The position numbers and the translations under genes are program-made. The notes under the pieces are model-generated. The model searched no databases. It saw nothing but the letters and a program-made list of their open reading frames with translations, and was not told where the DNA came from. From NCBI GenBank assembly GCA_947302125.1, contig CAMYUL010000003.1:1-64000 (forward strand): 64,000 bases of DNA, written 5' to 3'. Below are positions 1-8,686 of the stretch, piece by piece (the first letter of the stretch is position 1; each line of letters opens with the position of its first letter). This stretch comes from an uncultured Candidatus Saccharibacteria bacterium (lineage in GTDB: Bacteria; Patescibacteriota; Saccharimonadia; Saccharimonadales; Saccharimonadaceae).

Positions 1-49
1 AGGCACGCCGCCAGCATTCATCCTGAGCCAGGATCAAACTCTCCATTAA
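1..49 (-). rRNA. rrs: 16S rRNA, 5' end only (gene continues left of window)
   Basis: Reverse complement reads ...GAGTTTGATCCTGGCTCAGGATGAATGCTGGCGGCGTGCCT, the universal 16S 5' end. Confidence 0.97.
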
Positions 50-257
50 AGACCCCTTCACGGATTCTTAAAACAAACTAATCTCTTGAAAAGCTGTTAA
101 GCATCCAGGGTCGAAAATTTGATTGTATTAAAACTCAAATTGAACTGACGATGATTAATTTTTCGTAAAGAAAAATATAAATTGCACAACTGAATTGTTA
201 AATTCCCCTAACTTGCGCATTCTTAAAAAATTGTCTCGCAGTTGTTAGACTTCTCTT

Positions 258-286
258 ATCTTATCGCACTCCCCAGCTTTTGTCAA
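258..286 (-). promoter_or_regulatory. Probable rRNA operon promoter
   Basis: On the minus strand: TTGACA, 17-nt spacer, TAAGAT, upstream of 16S. Confidence 0.7.
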
Positions 287-324
287 CACTTTTTTCGACT
301 TTTTTTAAGATTTTTTGGACTTTT

Positions 325-807
325 TTACAAAATTGGCCAAATCTTAGCAAAATCGCCGCCAAAAATTGCAAAAATAGCGACCGCAACCGCAATTCCCAAG
401 ATCGCGCCAACGATTACTTGTGGGATCGTATGCCCCTCAACGATCTTCTGTGGCTTCGTATGCGGATTGTTGTCACTCTCCGCGATTTCATTCAGCAATT
501 TACCATGCTCGCCTACAGCATAACGCACATTTACCGCGTCATAAATAAAGATTGCCGCCGTGCAAAACGACAAAATCGTTGCCGGATTATTCAAGCCATA
601 TAGCAAGAGCATCTCTGTTGAAAGCGCTATAAACGACGCCGTGTGTCCTGACGGCATCCCGCCAGACTTAAATGTGTAGTAAGAAAAATCAGACCAGGTA
701 AATTTCTCTTTCTTGATCTTCTTTTGTACAAAACCGGTTATTAGCTTAGCCCCCTGCGCCAAAAACCAACCAATCACAAACACCAAAATCAGATATATTC
801 CGTTCAT
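325..807 (-). CDS. Divergent PAP2 family (DUF212/YuiD-like) membrane protein
   Basis: 160 aa; GGMPSGHTASFIALSTEMLL and FIYDAVNVRYAVGEHGKLLNEI motifs; TAAAAT-N6-ATG start. Confidence 0.8.
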   Translation of the reverse strand: MNGIYLILVFVIGWFLAQGAKLITGFVQKKIKKEKFTWSDFSYYTFKSGGMPSGHTASFIALSTEMLLLYGLNNPATILSFCTAAIFIYDAVNVRYAVGEHGKLLNEIAESDNNPHTKPQKIVEGHTIPQVIVGAILGIAVAVAIFAIFGGDFAKIWPIL

Positions 808-838
808 GTTTCTATTTTAGCACAAAATATCAGAAAAA

Positions 839-866
839 GCATGCGGGCTACCCATCAGCCCGCATA
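839..866 (-). terminator. Rho-independent terminator of the 985-2181 gene
   Basis: ATGCGGGCT-loop-AGCCCGCAT hairpin followed by GCTTTTTC on the minus strand. Confidence 0.7.
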
Positions 867-984
867 CCCTAGAAATTACGATTTATTTGTATGTTTTTAT
901 CTGGAAGTTATTTCTAGGCGTGTGTGTCCTATTTTGTGAAGAATAAGTCATCTAGCTATTTATAGACAGTCCAAATCAAGTTAC

Positions 985-2181
985 TTACTTTTTTCCCTCT
1001 CCTTTCTTATTATTTTTACGTTTACCAAAGAATAGGAACCACCAGCCAAAAATCGCAGCCGTCGACGCTATCACATATAATATCGGCTGCAGAATATTGG
1101 CTCTCCGCTCCGTTTCTTTGCTAAGATTTGGCACCCCCACATCGTCTCCGTCGCTCAGGCTTACATCAGAACTACTAGAAATCTGTTCAAAATTATTATT
1201 CGAGACCTCAGGCTCATCTGCATCCACCCCAGTTACGGCAACATATCCCGCATTGTTCAGCCAGCTGCCTTCCTCGTGTTCACTCGTTATCGTCAAAGCT
1301 ACGTTACGACCATCATTTTGTTCGAGAGCCACGGCGCTCTCCGCCGCATCATCATTGCCCACATCCGGTGCTAAAACGTCGCTCTCCTCCCCTTCTACAG
1401 GCCCCTCCTCATCCGGCCAACCCGTCACTGCTCGCCAGGCTTCATCCTTTGCCCGCAGCGCCGCATTCTCTTCTGGAGAAATCTCCAGCCTTTGCCCCAA
1501 AGAATCGTACGGCTGATAAACTAGCCTCCCATCATCCGTCTCCTCTAATACACACTCATAAACAAATCCTATAGCAAATAGCGACGAGCCGGTACATCTT
1601 TCGTAGCTCGCTCGCGCATGCTCCACGTCGCCGTTGTCATAAATCACTACATAATCTATTCGACTACTCTTATTTTGCATCAAGAGCCCACCATCCGTAA
1701 TTAAACTTGGCCAAATCGGCATAGAATCATGGATCATCCCGGCATACACCAAGTCGTTGATCATACTCCTATAAATCAGTTGCCGGCCAGGCACATCACC
1801 GTCTCTCAAATTATATAGTTCATAATCAGTCAGCTCCCCATACCACAAGCTCACAAATATTGGTCTCCGCCCATCATTCGGATTCTGCTTTCTATACGAC
1901 AGCTCAATATTTGACGCTCCCGGCATCAACCGCGCAACCATCACATCCATTCTTTTATTAGGCGTATATACCGGTTTCACCTCTGGAATTTCCATACCCT
2001 CGTCAGCATACGCCACCCCAGCCACAGGCCCCAAACTAGCAACCGCCATAAGGGCGACAATACTCATAAAAGTCACCAACACCCGCTTTATTCTACTTAA
2101 GCCCTTCACTCGTATCACCCTTCCTTCACCCCTGGGTCCAGCACCCCGATTATGCCCTCCTCTTACTGTTGTCTTTTGCAT
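985..2181 (-). CDS. Secreted, membrane-anchored hypothetical protein
   Basis: 398 aa with N-terminal signal-like helix, acidic Ser-rich C-terminal stalk, and C-terminal TM plus basic tail (LQPILYVIASTAAIFGWWFLFFGKRKNNKK). Confidence 0.7.
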   Translation of the reverse strand: MQKTTVRGGHNRGAGPRGEGRVIRVKGLSRIKRVLVTFMSIVALMAVASLGPVAGVAYADEGMEIPEVKPVYTPNKRMDVMVARLMPGASNIELSYRKQNPNDGRRPIFVSLWYGELTDYELYNLRDGDVPGRQLIYRSMINDLVYAGMIHDSMPIWPSLITDGGLLMQNKSSRIDYVVIYDNGDVEHARASYERCTGSSLFAIGFVYECVLEETDDGRLVYQPYDSLGQRLEISPEENAALRAKDEAWRAVTGWPDEEGPVEGEESDVLAPDVGNDDAAESAVALEQNDGRNVALTITSEHEEGSWLNNAGYVAVTGVDADEPEVSNNNFEQISSSSDVSLSDGDDVGVPNLSKETERRANILQPILYVIASTAAIFGWWFLFFGKRKNNKKGEGKK

Positions 2182-2242
2182 AAAACTCCTTTTTTATAGC
2201 CGGCCTCTTTACAAAACCGCTAATGTTTGCTATAGTTACTTA

Positions 2243-2313
2243 TAGGACGGCTACCCGAGTAGTCACCGTTCAGGTTTGGGAGAGATCTCGCTTAGCGGGA
2301 TCTCTTAGTTTTT
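2243..2313 (+). ncRNA. Candidate small RNA with own promoter and terminator
   Basis: TTTACA-17-TATAGT at 2208-2236; hairpin ACGGCTAC-CCGA-GTAGTCACCGT; AGAGATC..GATCTCT hairpin then TTAGTTTTT. Confidence 0.4.
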
Positions 2314-2384
2314 AGCTCAATCTTAATCAGACCAAGTATAGATATTGTAGCTCTACGAACTTTAATCTTATTCATAGTAGTCAT
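2292..2384 (-). CDS. Candidate 30-aa small protein MTTMNKIKVRRATISILGLIKIELKTKRSR
   Basis: ATG preceded by AGGAAGGAG; stop lies inside the hairpin of the opposite-strand RNA candidate; below the ORF-track size cutoff. Confidence 0.3.
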   Translation of the reverse strand: MTTMNKIKVRRATISILGLIKIELKTKRSR

Positions 2385-2751
2385 ACTTCTCCTTCCTAAG
2401 AGTATTAAACTAGCGACTCGGGACTTTTAGCCTTTTATTGATACTCTCCACAAACCCGCTATACAGTAGAAACCACATAGTGATACTAGTAATATCAATA
2501 AAAGCCGCGACAAACGTACTGCTCCCAACCCTACTTCCATTTTTGAGCCACAAGCACAAAAAATAAAACATTAGGGTTTCAACTTCTAGAAATCACCCTT
2601 GTTAAACTGTCGAAAAATCCTATCCACAAAGCAAAGATCATTTTATTAGGCATCCAAAATCCACATATTATGCCACCTCGTCTCAAATTTTTGTCAATTT
2701 TGCAAACATAAGCAAAAAAATACTACCCCTAGCAACCAAAAACCTCTTAAA

Positions 2752-2916
2752 CCAGCGCAAAAAAGCTAATTTGCCGGATAATTGTTTTTGAACCAAATAA
2801 AATAATTTCTGTTCCGGTTCGAGTACGCGTCCCAGCCGCGGCGCAGAACCGACGAACAGAAATTATTTTATTTGACGTGAAAAAACCTATCCGGAAAATT
2901 AGCTTTTTTGTGCTGG
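2752..2916 (-). repeat. Nested palindromic element, family 1, copy downstream of infB
   Basis: Outer arms CCAGCGCAAAAAAGCTAATTTGCCGGATA / TATCCGGAAAATTAGCTTTTTTGTGCTGG, inner arms CAAATAAAATAATTTCTGTTC / inverse, conserved core GTTCCGGTTCGAGTACGCGT..GCCGCGGCGCAGAACCGACGAAC. Confidence 0.85.
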
Positions 2917-2920
2917 CTAA

Positions 2921-4696
2921 CTACAGTTTACGTTTCTTTTCTTCTCTAGTGAAGAATTTAATCCTATCACCAATCGCAAGATTAATTTTGTGTTCAGTCT
3001 TAAGTGCCAGACCACCAATCTCACCAGCTACTAGCTCAGGAACATCCATCTTCTCTTTCTGTACCGAAGTAACTTCTACCTCGCCAATCTCTTCTTTATT
3101 ATGGAAAACTCTACCAAGCACGGAAGAAAACACCTTACCAGTCAGCATCTCGCCACCAGCAATAATCGAAGTCTTCTCTGTCCTAAACACGCCTTCAATC
3201 TTCATTTCGCCCACTTCTTCCTCAACGATTTCCGCATCAAGCAAGTTTTCCATCTCAGACTTTGCGTCATCAAGCAGTTCATAAATCACCTTATAGCAAC
3301 GAATTGGCACATTATCACGCGCCGCCATCTTTGCAATATTGGTTGGCACCGTCACATTAAAGCCATAAATCACTGTGTTCCCGCCAGTTGCCATGTATAC
3401 ATCATTCTCAGTCACATCACCCACGCCAGTAGCAACGATGTTAAGCGTAATCTCACCATGCGTGTCAATCATCTTTAAAGAATCAACCACGGAGGTTACC
3501 GAGCCAAGCACGTCACCCTTAATCAAAACATTAAATACCTTAGAATTATCCGCGGTATTCATCATACGTAGAAGATCGGAAGAAGTTACATTTGCCGAAG
3601 CCGAAGCATCTGCTGCACCCTGAGCATTCAGTAGCGCCTGGCGCCTAGCGGTCTTCTCGTCAGCCACCTCGACAAACTTATCACCAAAATCTGGCAACTC
3701 CTTAAATCCGGTTACAGTCACAGGAGTAGAAGGCAAAGCCTTACCCTTTGGGCGCCCCTTAAAATCAACCATCGTTCTAATCTTCGCATAAGTCGAGCCA
3801 GCCACGATGAATTCGCCGGTCTTAAGTTCCCCACCAGTTACTAATAGATTCACCACGGAGCCCTTACCAGTCTCCATATGGGACTCAATTACTAGACCCT
3901 CTGCCGGAATATCAACATCGGCTTTCAACTCTTCCATGTCAGCAATTAAGAGAATCATATCGAGCAGCTTATTGAGATTCTGTCCAAGCTTCGCAGAAAT
4001 CGGCACCATGGTAATATCACCACCCCACTCCTCTGGCTGTAAGCCATGCTGAGAAAGATCCGCCATTGTCCTCGGGATATCCGCACCCTCACGGTCAATC
4101 TTATTGATCGCTACAATAATCTTTGCGTTCGCACTCTGTGCGAACTTGATCGCCTCAACGGTTTGTGGCTTCACGCCATCATCCGCTGCCACCACGATCA
4201 CCACAATATCGGTTAGCATCGCACCGTGCTGACGAATCGCCGCAAAGGCCTCATGTCCAGGAGTATCCAGAAAAGTAATCTTCCTTCCCTCATGCTCAAG
4301 CTGGTATGCGGAAATATGCTGCGTAATACCGCCTGCCTCATGCTCTACAGTTTTCTTGTTCAATAATGTATCTAGCAAAGTAGTTTTACCGTGATCAACG
4401 TGGCCCATCACCGCTACTACCGGTGGGCGTTCCACTGCTTTATCCGACAGTTCACGATGATTATCAGAAATCTTCGTTGCCGAATTTTTCTTCTCGAGTT
4501 TAACATTCTCAATGCCTAACTCCTCGATGATAATTGATGCAGTGTCATAATCAAGACGCTGATTAATTGTTGCTACAATCCCCTCTTTAAACAGCTGCCC
4601 AATTAGAGTTGTGACAGAAAGGCCTAGAGCGCTTGCTAGTTCATCAACAGTAATAGACCCTGCAATCTGGATCACTTTTTCTTGGGTATCACTCAT
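2921..4696 (-). CDS. infB: Translation initiation factor IF-2
   Basis: PPVVAVMGHVDHGKTTLLDTLL, DTPGHEAF, NKID motifs; SD AAGGAGT favours start at 4696 (MSDTQEK) over 4717. Confidence 0.97.
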   Translation of the reverse strand: MSDTQEKVIQIAGSITVDELASALGLSVTTLIGQLFKEGIVATINQRLDYDTASIIIEELGIENVKLEKKNSATKISDNHRELSDKAVERPPVVAVMGHVDHGKTTLLDTLLNKKTVEHEAGGITQHISAYQLEHEGRKITFLDTPGHEAFAAIRQHGAMLTDIVVIVVAADDGVKPQTVEAIKFAQSANAKIIVAINKIDREGADIPRTMADLSQHGLQPEEWGGDITMVPISAKLGQNLNKLLDMILLIADMEELKADVDIPAEGLVIESHMETGKGSVVNLLVTGGELKTGEFIVAGSTYAKIRTMVDFKGRPKGKALPSTPVTVTGFKELPDFGDKFVEVADEKTARRQALLNAQGAADASASANVTSSDLLRMMNTADNSKVFNVLIKGDVLGSVTSVVDSLKMIDTHGEITLNIVATGVGDVTENDVYMATGGNTVIYGFNVTVPTNIAKMAARDNVPIRCYKVIYELLDDAKSEMENLLDAEIVEEEVGEMKIEGVFRTEKTSIIAGGEMLTGKVFSSVLGRVFHNKEEIGEVEVTSVQKEKMDVPELVAGEIGGLALKTEHKINLAIGDRIKFFTREEKKRKL

Positions 4697-4783
4697 ATAG
4701 ACTCCTTTCTTTTGCACACAAAAATAACTGTTTTTATTTTACCACACCTTTACAAAACATGCAAAGTGATGTATAATAGTTGC

Positions 4784-5341
4784 ATGAAAGAGCCAAAAAC
4801 AGGGACGGAACAGTTTATAATATTTGATCGTTTAGTCTTTTTCTCTGCCCTGCTCTTGACTATTGTGATAGCCACCGCTACCACTACTCACCCTTATAAA
4901 ACAGTCTCCACCATCGAGAATCCTGCTGACCTACTCAGCTTCGAAAGCCTCTTGAACGACAACCCCGAGGTTCCAATCGCCGGTAATATCGAAGAAAAAG
5001 CTCCAGAAGCCCCAGCAGAACCCGCTCAGCCAGAAGAAAAACCAGCGGCAGCACCAGAGGAAAAGCCAGCAAAACCTGCCTCTACCCAGACTTCTTCTAG
5101 CCGCCCTGCCACCCCTAAAACCACTGCCAAGAAACAGTCTCAGCAATCCTCTATCGACTGGAGCATCATCCACGTCGATGACAACGGCGAATACTTCGAC
5201 AATAACGAAGCCCCTGCTAGCAATCCAACTACCCCAGAAGCTCCAGAGACCCCAGTCGCACCAGCAGAACCGCAGACTCCAGAAGTCCCAGAAGAACCAA
5301 CCCAAGAAGAACCAGAAACAACAGAAAAAACCTCGGAATAA
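4784..5341 (+). CDS. Hypothetical protein with N-terminal TM and Pro/Glu/Ala-rich low-complexity tail
   Basis: TATAAT (4772-4777) then 6 nt then ATG (MKEPKTG); TM segment then PEKPAAAPEEKP-type repeats. Confidence 0.6.
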   Translation: MKEPKTGTEQFIIFDRLVFFSALLLTIVIATATTTHPYKTVSTIENPADLLSFESLLNDNPEVPIAGNIEEKAPEAPAEPAQPEEKPAAAPEEKPAKPASTQTSSSRPATPKTTAKKQSQQSSIDWSIIHVDDNGEYFDNNEAPASNPTTPEAPETPVAPAEPQTPEVPEEPTQEEPETTEKTSE

Positions 5342-5355
5342 CCATCCGAGGTTTT
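5329..5355 (+). terminator. Rho-independent terminator
   Basis: CCTCGG-AATAACCAT-CCGAGGTTTTT. Confidence 0.75.
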
Positions 5356-5359
5356 TAGT

Positions 5360-5989
5360 TTACAAAGGTGATAGGAAGCCCCGATCAAGGGCATCATCAC
5401 GCCATTCTTGCCAATTTTTAACGACAATATCATCATCATCGCTAAAGATAGCATCGACGATGGCTTCCACTGTTGATAATCTTGCTGCATCAACGCCACG
5501 AGCAACGTCAACTTTTAGCATCCATGCCGGCATTCTGACGTATGCCTTCAACGTGTCTATCAGATACATTGCATGTAGCAGACCATACACCATCGCAAGC
5601 GCATCTTGCATATCAGGAGTATTTGCTAAAACAATAAACACTCCTTCTTCTGCTACAATGGATACTAGTATAGTTTTTTCCCGATACGTAATTTTTGGGA
5701 ACTCCGCCTCATCTTCTTTGCCAACTTCAACAGCAGCAAACCAAGCATTAATAGCTGCTACCACTTCACGAATATTTCGACAGTCATCGGAAATAGTTCT
5801 GGCGTCAATTTGATCTAAAGAAGAACATGTTAGAACGTCTCCAAAGTCTTCTTCGTAACCAGATACGAAATAGAGACCTATTCTGCCAATAAACTGCTTC
5901 ATTATTCCTTCAACCATCTCGACAAGCAGCCCTGTTTCTTCTTTTCGGATTAGCCCTTTCGCCTTTGTGTAATCTACTGTTGTATGCAT
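5360..5989 (-). CDS. Hypothetical protein
   Basis: GGAGGTGAAGGT SD upstream of MHTTVDYTKAK; ORF-track start at 6097 is less likely. Confidence 0.6.
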   Translation of the reverse strand: MHTTVDYTKAKGLIRKEETGLLVEMVEGIMKQFIGRIGLYFVSGYEEDFGDVLTCSSLDQIDARTISDDCRNIREVVAAINAWFAAVEVGKEDEAEFPKITYREKTILVSIVAEEGVFIVLANTPDMQDALAMVYGLLHAMYLIDTLKAYVRMPAWMLKVDVARGVDAARLSTVEAIVDAIFSDDDDIVVKNWQEWRDDALDRGFLSPL

Positions 5990-6114
5990 ACCTTCACCTC
6001 CCTCATAAGTGCACACAATTATACCTTTATTATAGCATACTTTTACCAAAAAGTAAAGAGGTAGCCCTCTATCACAGATGCAAAAAGCAGCCCTCACGAC
6101 TACCTAATAGCAAA

Positions 6115-6141
6115 AAGGCCGCTATTTAGCGGCCTGATATG
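6115..6141 (-). terminator. Rho-independent terminator
   Basis: Minus strand AGGCCGCTAAATAGCGGCCTTTTT. Confidence 0.75.
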
Positions 6142-6146
6142 GCAAA

Positions 6147-6317
6147 TCATTTGCCTTCAATTTTCTTAGTATCTGTAGGTATGTATTTTAGCATAGCTAT
6201 TATGTCGCCAGAAACTTCAAAGTATCTTTCTCTCGCTTCTCTTGGGAAAGCAATACTTTTAGGGGGCAATGCGCCCCTTTCTTCTTCCGTTAAAAATGAC
6301 TTGTTTTGATTGGCCAT
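6147..6317 (-). CDS. Small hypothetical protein (MANQNKSFLTEEERGALPP...)
   Basis: GGGAGGTGATGGT SD before ATG at 6317, own terminator. Confidence 0.5.
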   Translation of the reverse strand: MANQNKSFLTEEERGALPPKSIAFPREARERYFEVSGDIIAMLKYIPTDTKKIEGK

Positions 6318-6417
6318 ACCATCACCTCCCATCGTGGCCCAACAAATACTACCTCTGCATTATATCATATACAGATAAAGAAATAAAAAATAACCCTCTG
6401 GGCTATTGTTTTATTTC

Positions 6418-6492
6418 TGGCTCCCCGGACTGGACTCGAACCAGTAACCTCGAAGTTAACAGCTTCTTGCTCCACCATTGAGCTACCGGGGA
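6418..6492 (-). tRNA. tRNA-Asn(GTT), CCA encoded
   Basis: Minus strand TCCCCGGTAGCTCAATGGTGGAGCAAGAAGCTGTTAACTTCGAGGTTACTGGTTCGAGTCCAGTCCGGGGAGCCA folds as cloverleaf. Confidence 0.93.
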
Positions 6493-6557
6493 TTACTGAG
6501 GATTGACCTCAATGTATCTAAGATTATATCAAACCTTAGAAAAAAATGCAAATAAAA

Positions 6558-6582
6558 TTGCGCCCCATCTTATGGGGCGCAG
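6558..6582 (-). terminator. Rho-independent terminator of 6599-7420 gene
   Basis: GCGCCCCAT-AAG-ATGGGGCGC then AATTTTATTT. Confidence 0.65.
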
Positions 6583-6598
6583 TGTTTTACAGATTCGA

Positions 6599-7420
6599 TT
6601 ATATGTAATTTAGATACTGCTGCCAGTTGTCGATATGGTCCACTTTCCACTTATTCTCAGGGGCGAGAAATTCCGACGTAAAAACCATTAGCCGAAGCCC
6701 AGACTGTTGGTCCTCTATCTTCATGAAGATAACGGTTCGCCCTCTGTTGTCGATGCAAATTTCAGGCAACCCCACTATTAGCCACTCTGCGTCTTTAAGC
6801 GAGAGATATCTTGCGTTAGGGTCCAGATTAATCTTCGTCGGCTTACCGTTAATTGCTAAAACATATTTGGCGTCGGAAATCAGATTAATCTCCACCGGCT
6901 TGCCATCAATTGACAGAATGTACGAGTATACTGCGCCTGAATCTGATGCGGTCCACAGAACTTTCTTCGTCGGCCCTTCTTTCCAAAATGTGTTCTTAAA
7001 AAAGTCGGGGTCAATAGTCCCAACATGCGGGATATATCCATCTTCATTCATTAAGTGCTCGTATACTTTTCTTCCGCCTTTAGCAGTAACCATCTCGACT
7101 TTTATATCCTCTCCGCCGTCTGGCCACCACTGGACCAGCTCCAGCTGCAAGTCTCTCGAAACTTTATGGAAATATCCAAACACCCAGCATTGGTGTGTTT
7201 GGCTCTGAGAGCGGCCTTCACGCTCTTCCTGCATTGGCTTATCCACCATCAGAACATGCGTTCTGCAGTTTTCTTCATCATCCCAGAGAACACTGTCTAC
7301 ATAAAACCTCGTACTTGGGGTAAACGGATCCACCGGAACAAAGTCCAATGCTATCATCGAGCGGCCAATATAAAATTTTCCTTTCTTTTCTACTATTCCT
7401 GTACTGTACTTCATACCCAC
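6599..7420 (-). CDS. Hypothetical protein
   Basis: 273 aa ORF with GGAGGTGGGT SD and downstream terminator; no family recognised. Confidence 0.6.
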   Translation of the reverse strand: MGMKYSTGIVEKKGKFYIGRSMIALDFVPVDPFTPSTRFYVDSVLWDDEENCRTHVLMVDKPMQEEREGRSQSQTHQCWVFGYFHKVSRDLQLELVQWWPDGGEDIKVEMVTAKGGRKVYEHLMNEDGYIPHVGTIDPDFFKNTFWKEGPTKKVLWTASDSGAVYSYILSIDGKPVEINLISDAKYVLAINGKPTKINLDPNARYLSLKDAEWLIVGLPEICIDNRGRTVIFMKIEDQQSGLRLMVFTSEFLAPENKWKVDHIDNWQQYLNYI

Positions 7421-7469
7421 CTCCTATTTTTCGAATCTGTTAAAGAACCATATAATTTTATTATACCAC

Positions 7470-7497
7470 AAAAAGCACCCCTTGTAAAGAGGTGCTT
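7470..7497 (-). terminator. rpsA terminator
   Basis: AAGCACC..GGTGCTT hairpin followed by T-run on minus strand. Confidence 0.6.
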
Positions 7498-7510
7498 TCT
7501 TTTTTGCTTT

Positions 7511-8575
7511 TTAGGCAATGGTTAGAGAAATCTTGCGACCTTCACGATCAATGTCTAGAACCTTGAATTCCTTGCGTTCGTTCAAAGTAAAGACCTTCTC
7601 TGGGTCAACATCGTTCCCTTCGCCAAGCTCAGAAACGTGAACCAAAGCTTCTACGGCTGGGGAGATCTGAACAAAAGCGCCAAATGGAGTGATACGAGTA
7701 ACCGTACCTTCTACCTTGGAGCCTTTCTTTAGACTCTCGACCTCAGATAGCCATGGATCTTCAGTAAGCTGCTTCATAGAGAGGCTGAGGCGTTCTTTAT
7801 CAATAGCGATAATCTTAGCTTCGATAGTCTCGCCCTGCTTTACGTAATCAGCTGGGTTATTAACACGTTCCCAAGAGATCTCAGAAATGTGGATCAAGCC
7901 CTCGATACCGTCAACATTGACGAATACACCGAAGTCAACCACACCAGTAACCAAGCCTTTGACTACGTCGCCGACTTTCATCTCGGAGAACTTCTCAGAT
8001 AGTGCATCTTTGACGGCTTCCTTCTCAGAGAAGATCAACTTGTTGTCTTTCTTGGAAGCATCAAGGATACGTACCTTAATACTCTGTCCGACTAGAGAGT
8101 TTAGTCTCTGTAAGATTTCATCTTTATCAGAGCTACCTACTCTTGGATAATGCTCAGCAGAGAGCTGAGAAACTGGTAGGAACCCACGAATACCTTCGTA
8201 TTCTACAAGGAGACCACCACGGTTTGCATCAAACGGAGTGACCTCGACAATCTCGCCAGCTTCAAGCTTAGCAGCGATCTCGTCCCAACCTTTATCCTTA
8301 ACTGCTTTACGCATAGATAGAAGTACCATACCGTCGTCCATCTCTGTATCGATGACCGAAGCGGATACTTCCTGGCCCTTTTCTAGATCTCTAGAGAAAG
8401 AAGCCTCACGACGTGGAACCATACCGACGCCATTAGCACCGAGGTCAATTAGGATCTCGTGCTTTTTGACAGAGAGAACAGTACCATTAACGGTGTCCCC
8501 TACTGTGAGTTGTTTGATAGAATCACCAGACTGAGCTAGCAATTCATCCATTGTTACTTTTTTGGCAGTTGCCAT
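7511..8575 (-). CDS. rpsA: 30S ribosomal protein S1 (four S1 domains)
   Basis: 354 aa with repeated S1 motifs (GVFVNVDGIEGLIHISEISWERV, GAFVQISPAVEALVHVSEL). Confidence 0.9.
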   Translation of the reverse strand: MATAKKVTMDELLAQSGDSIKQLTVGDTVNGTVLSVKKHEILIDLGANGVGMVPRREASFSRDLEKGQEVSASVIDTEMDDGMVLLSMRKAVKDKGWDEIAAKLEAGEIVEVTPFDANRGGLLVEYEGIRGFLPVSQLSAEHYPRVGSSDKDEILQRLNSLVGQSIKVRILDASKKDNKLIFSEKEAVKDALSEKFSEMKVGDVVKGLVTGVVDFGVFVNVDGIEGLIHISEISWERVNNPADYVKQGETIEAKIIAIDKERLSLSMKQLTEDPWLSEVESLKKGSKVEGTVTRITPFGAFVQISPAVEALVHVSELGEGNDVDPEKVFTLNERKEFKVLDIDREGRKISLTIA

Positions 8576-8686
8576 ATTTAAATTATTTCCTTTCCTTAGG
8601 CCCGTTCAACGACACTCCCTATAGAAGCACCCTTGAACGAACCCAAGTTCTTCCATTATACCATACTCTGTTATATTGGTAAAGCC

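Noticed and set aside
242-603. + strand ORFs antisense to the 325-807 gene
   Set aside because: Overlap the rRNA promoter and a well-supported PAP2-like CDS on the other strand; shadow ORFs.
2446-2508. TTTTATTGATA..TATCAATAAAA inverted repeat as an insertion-sequence end pair
   Set aside because: Spacing is only ~40-65 bp with no transposase and no target duplication seen; too weak.
5178-5813. 211-aa + strand ORF overlapping 5360-5989
   Set aside because: Spans a terminator and an opposite-strand gene with a strong SD; composition looks like a frame shadow.
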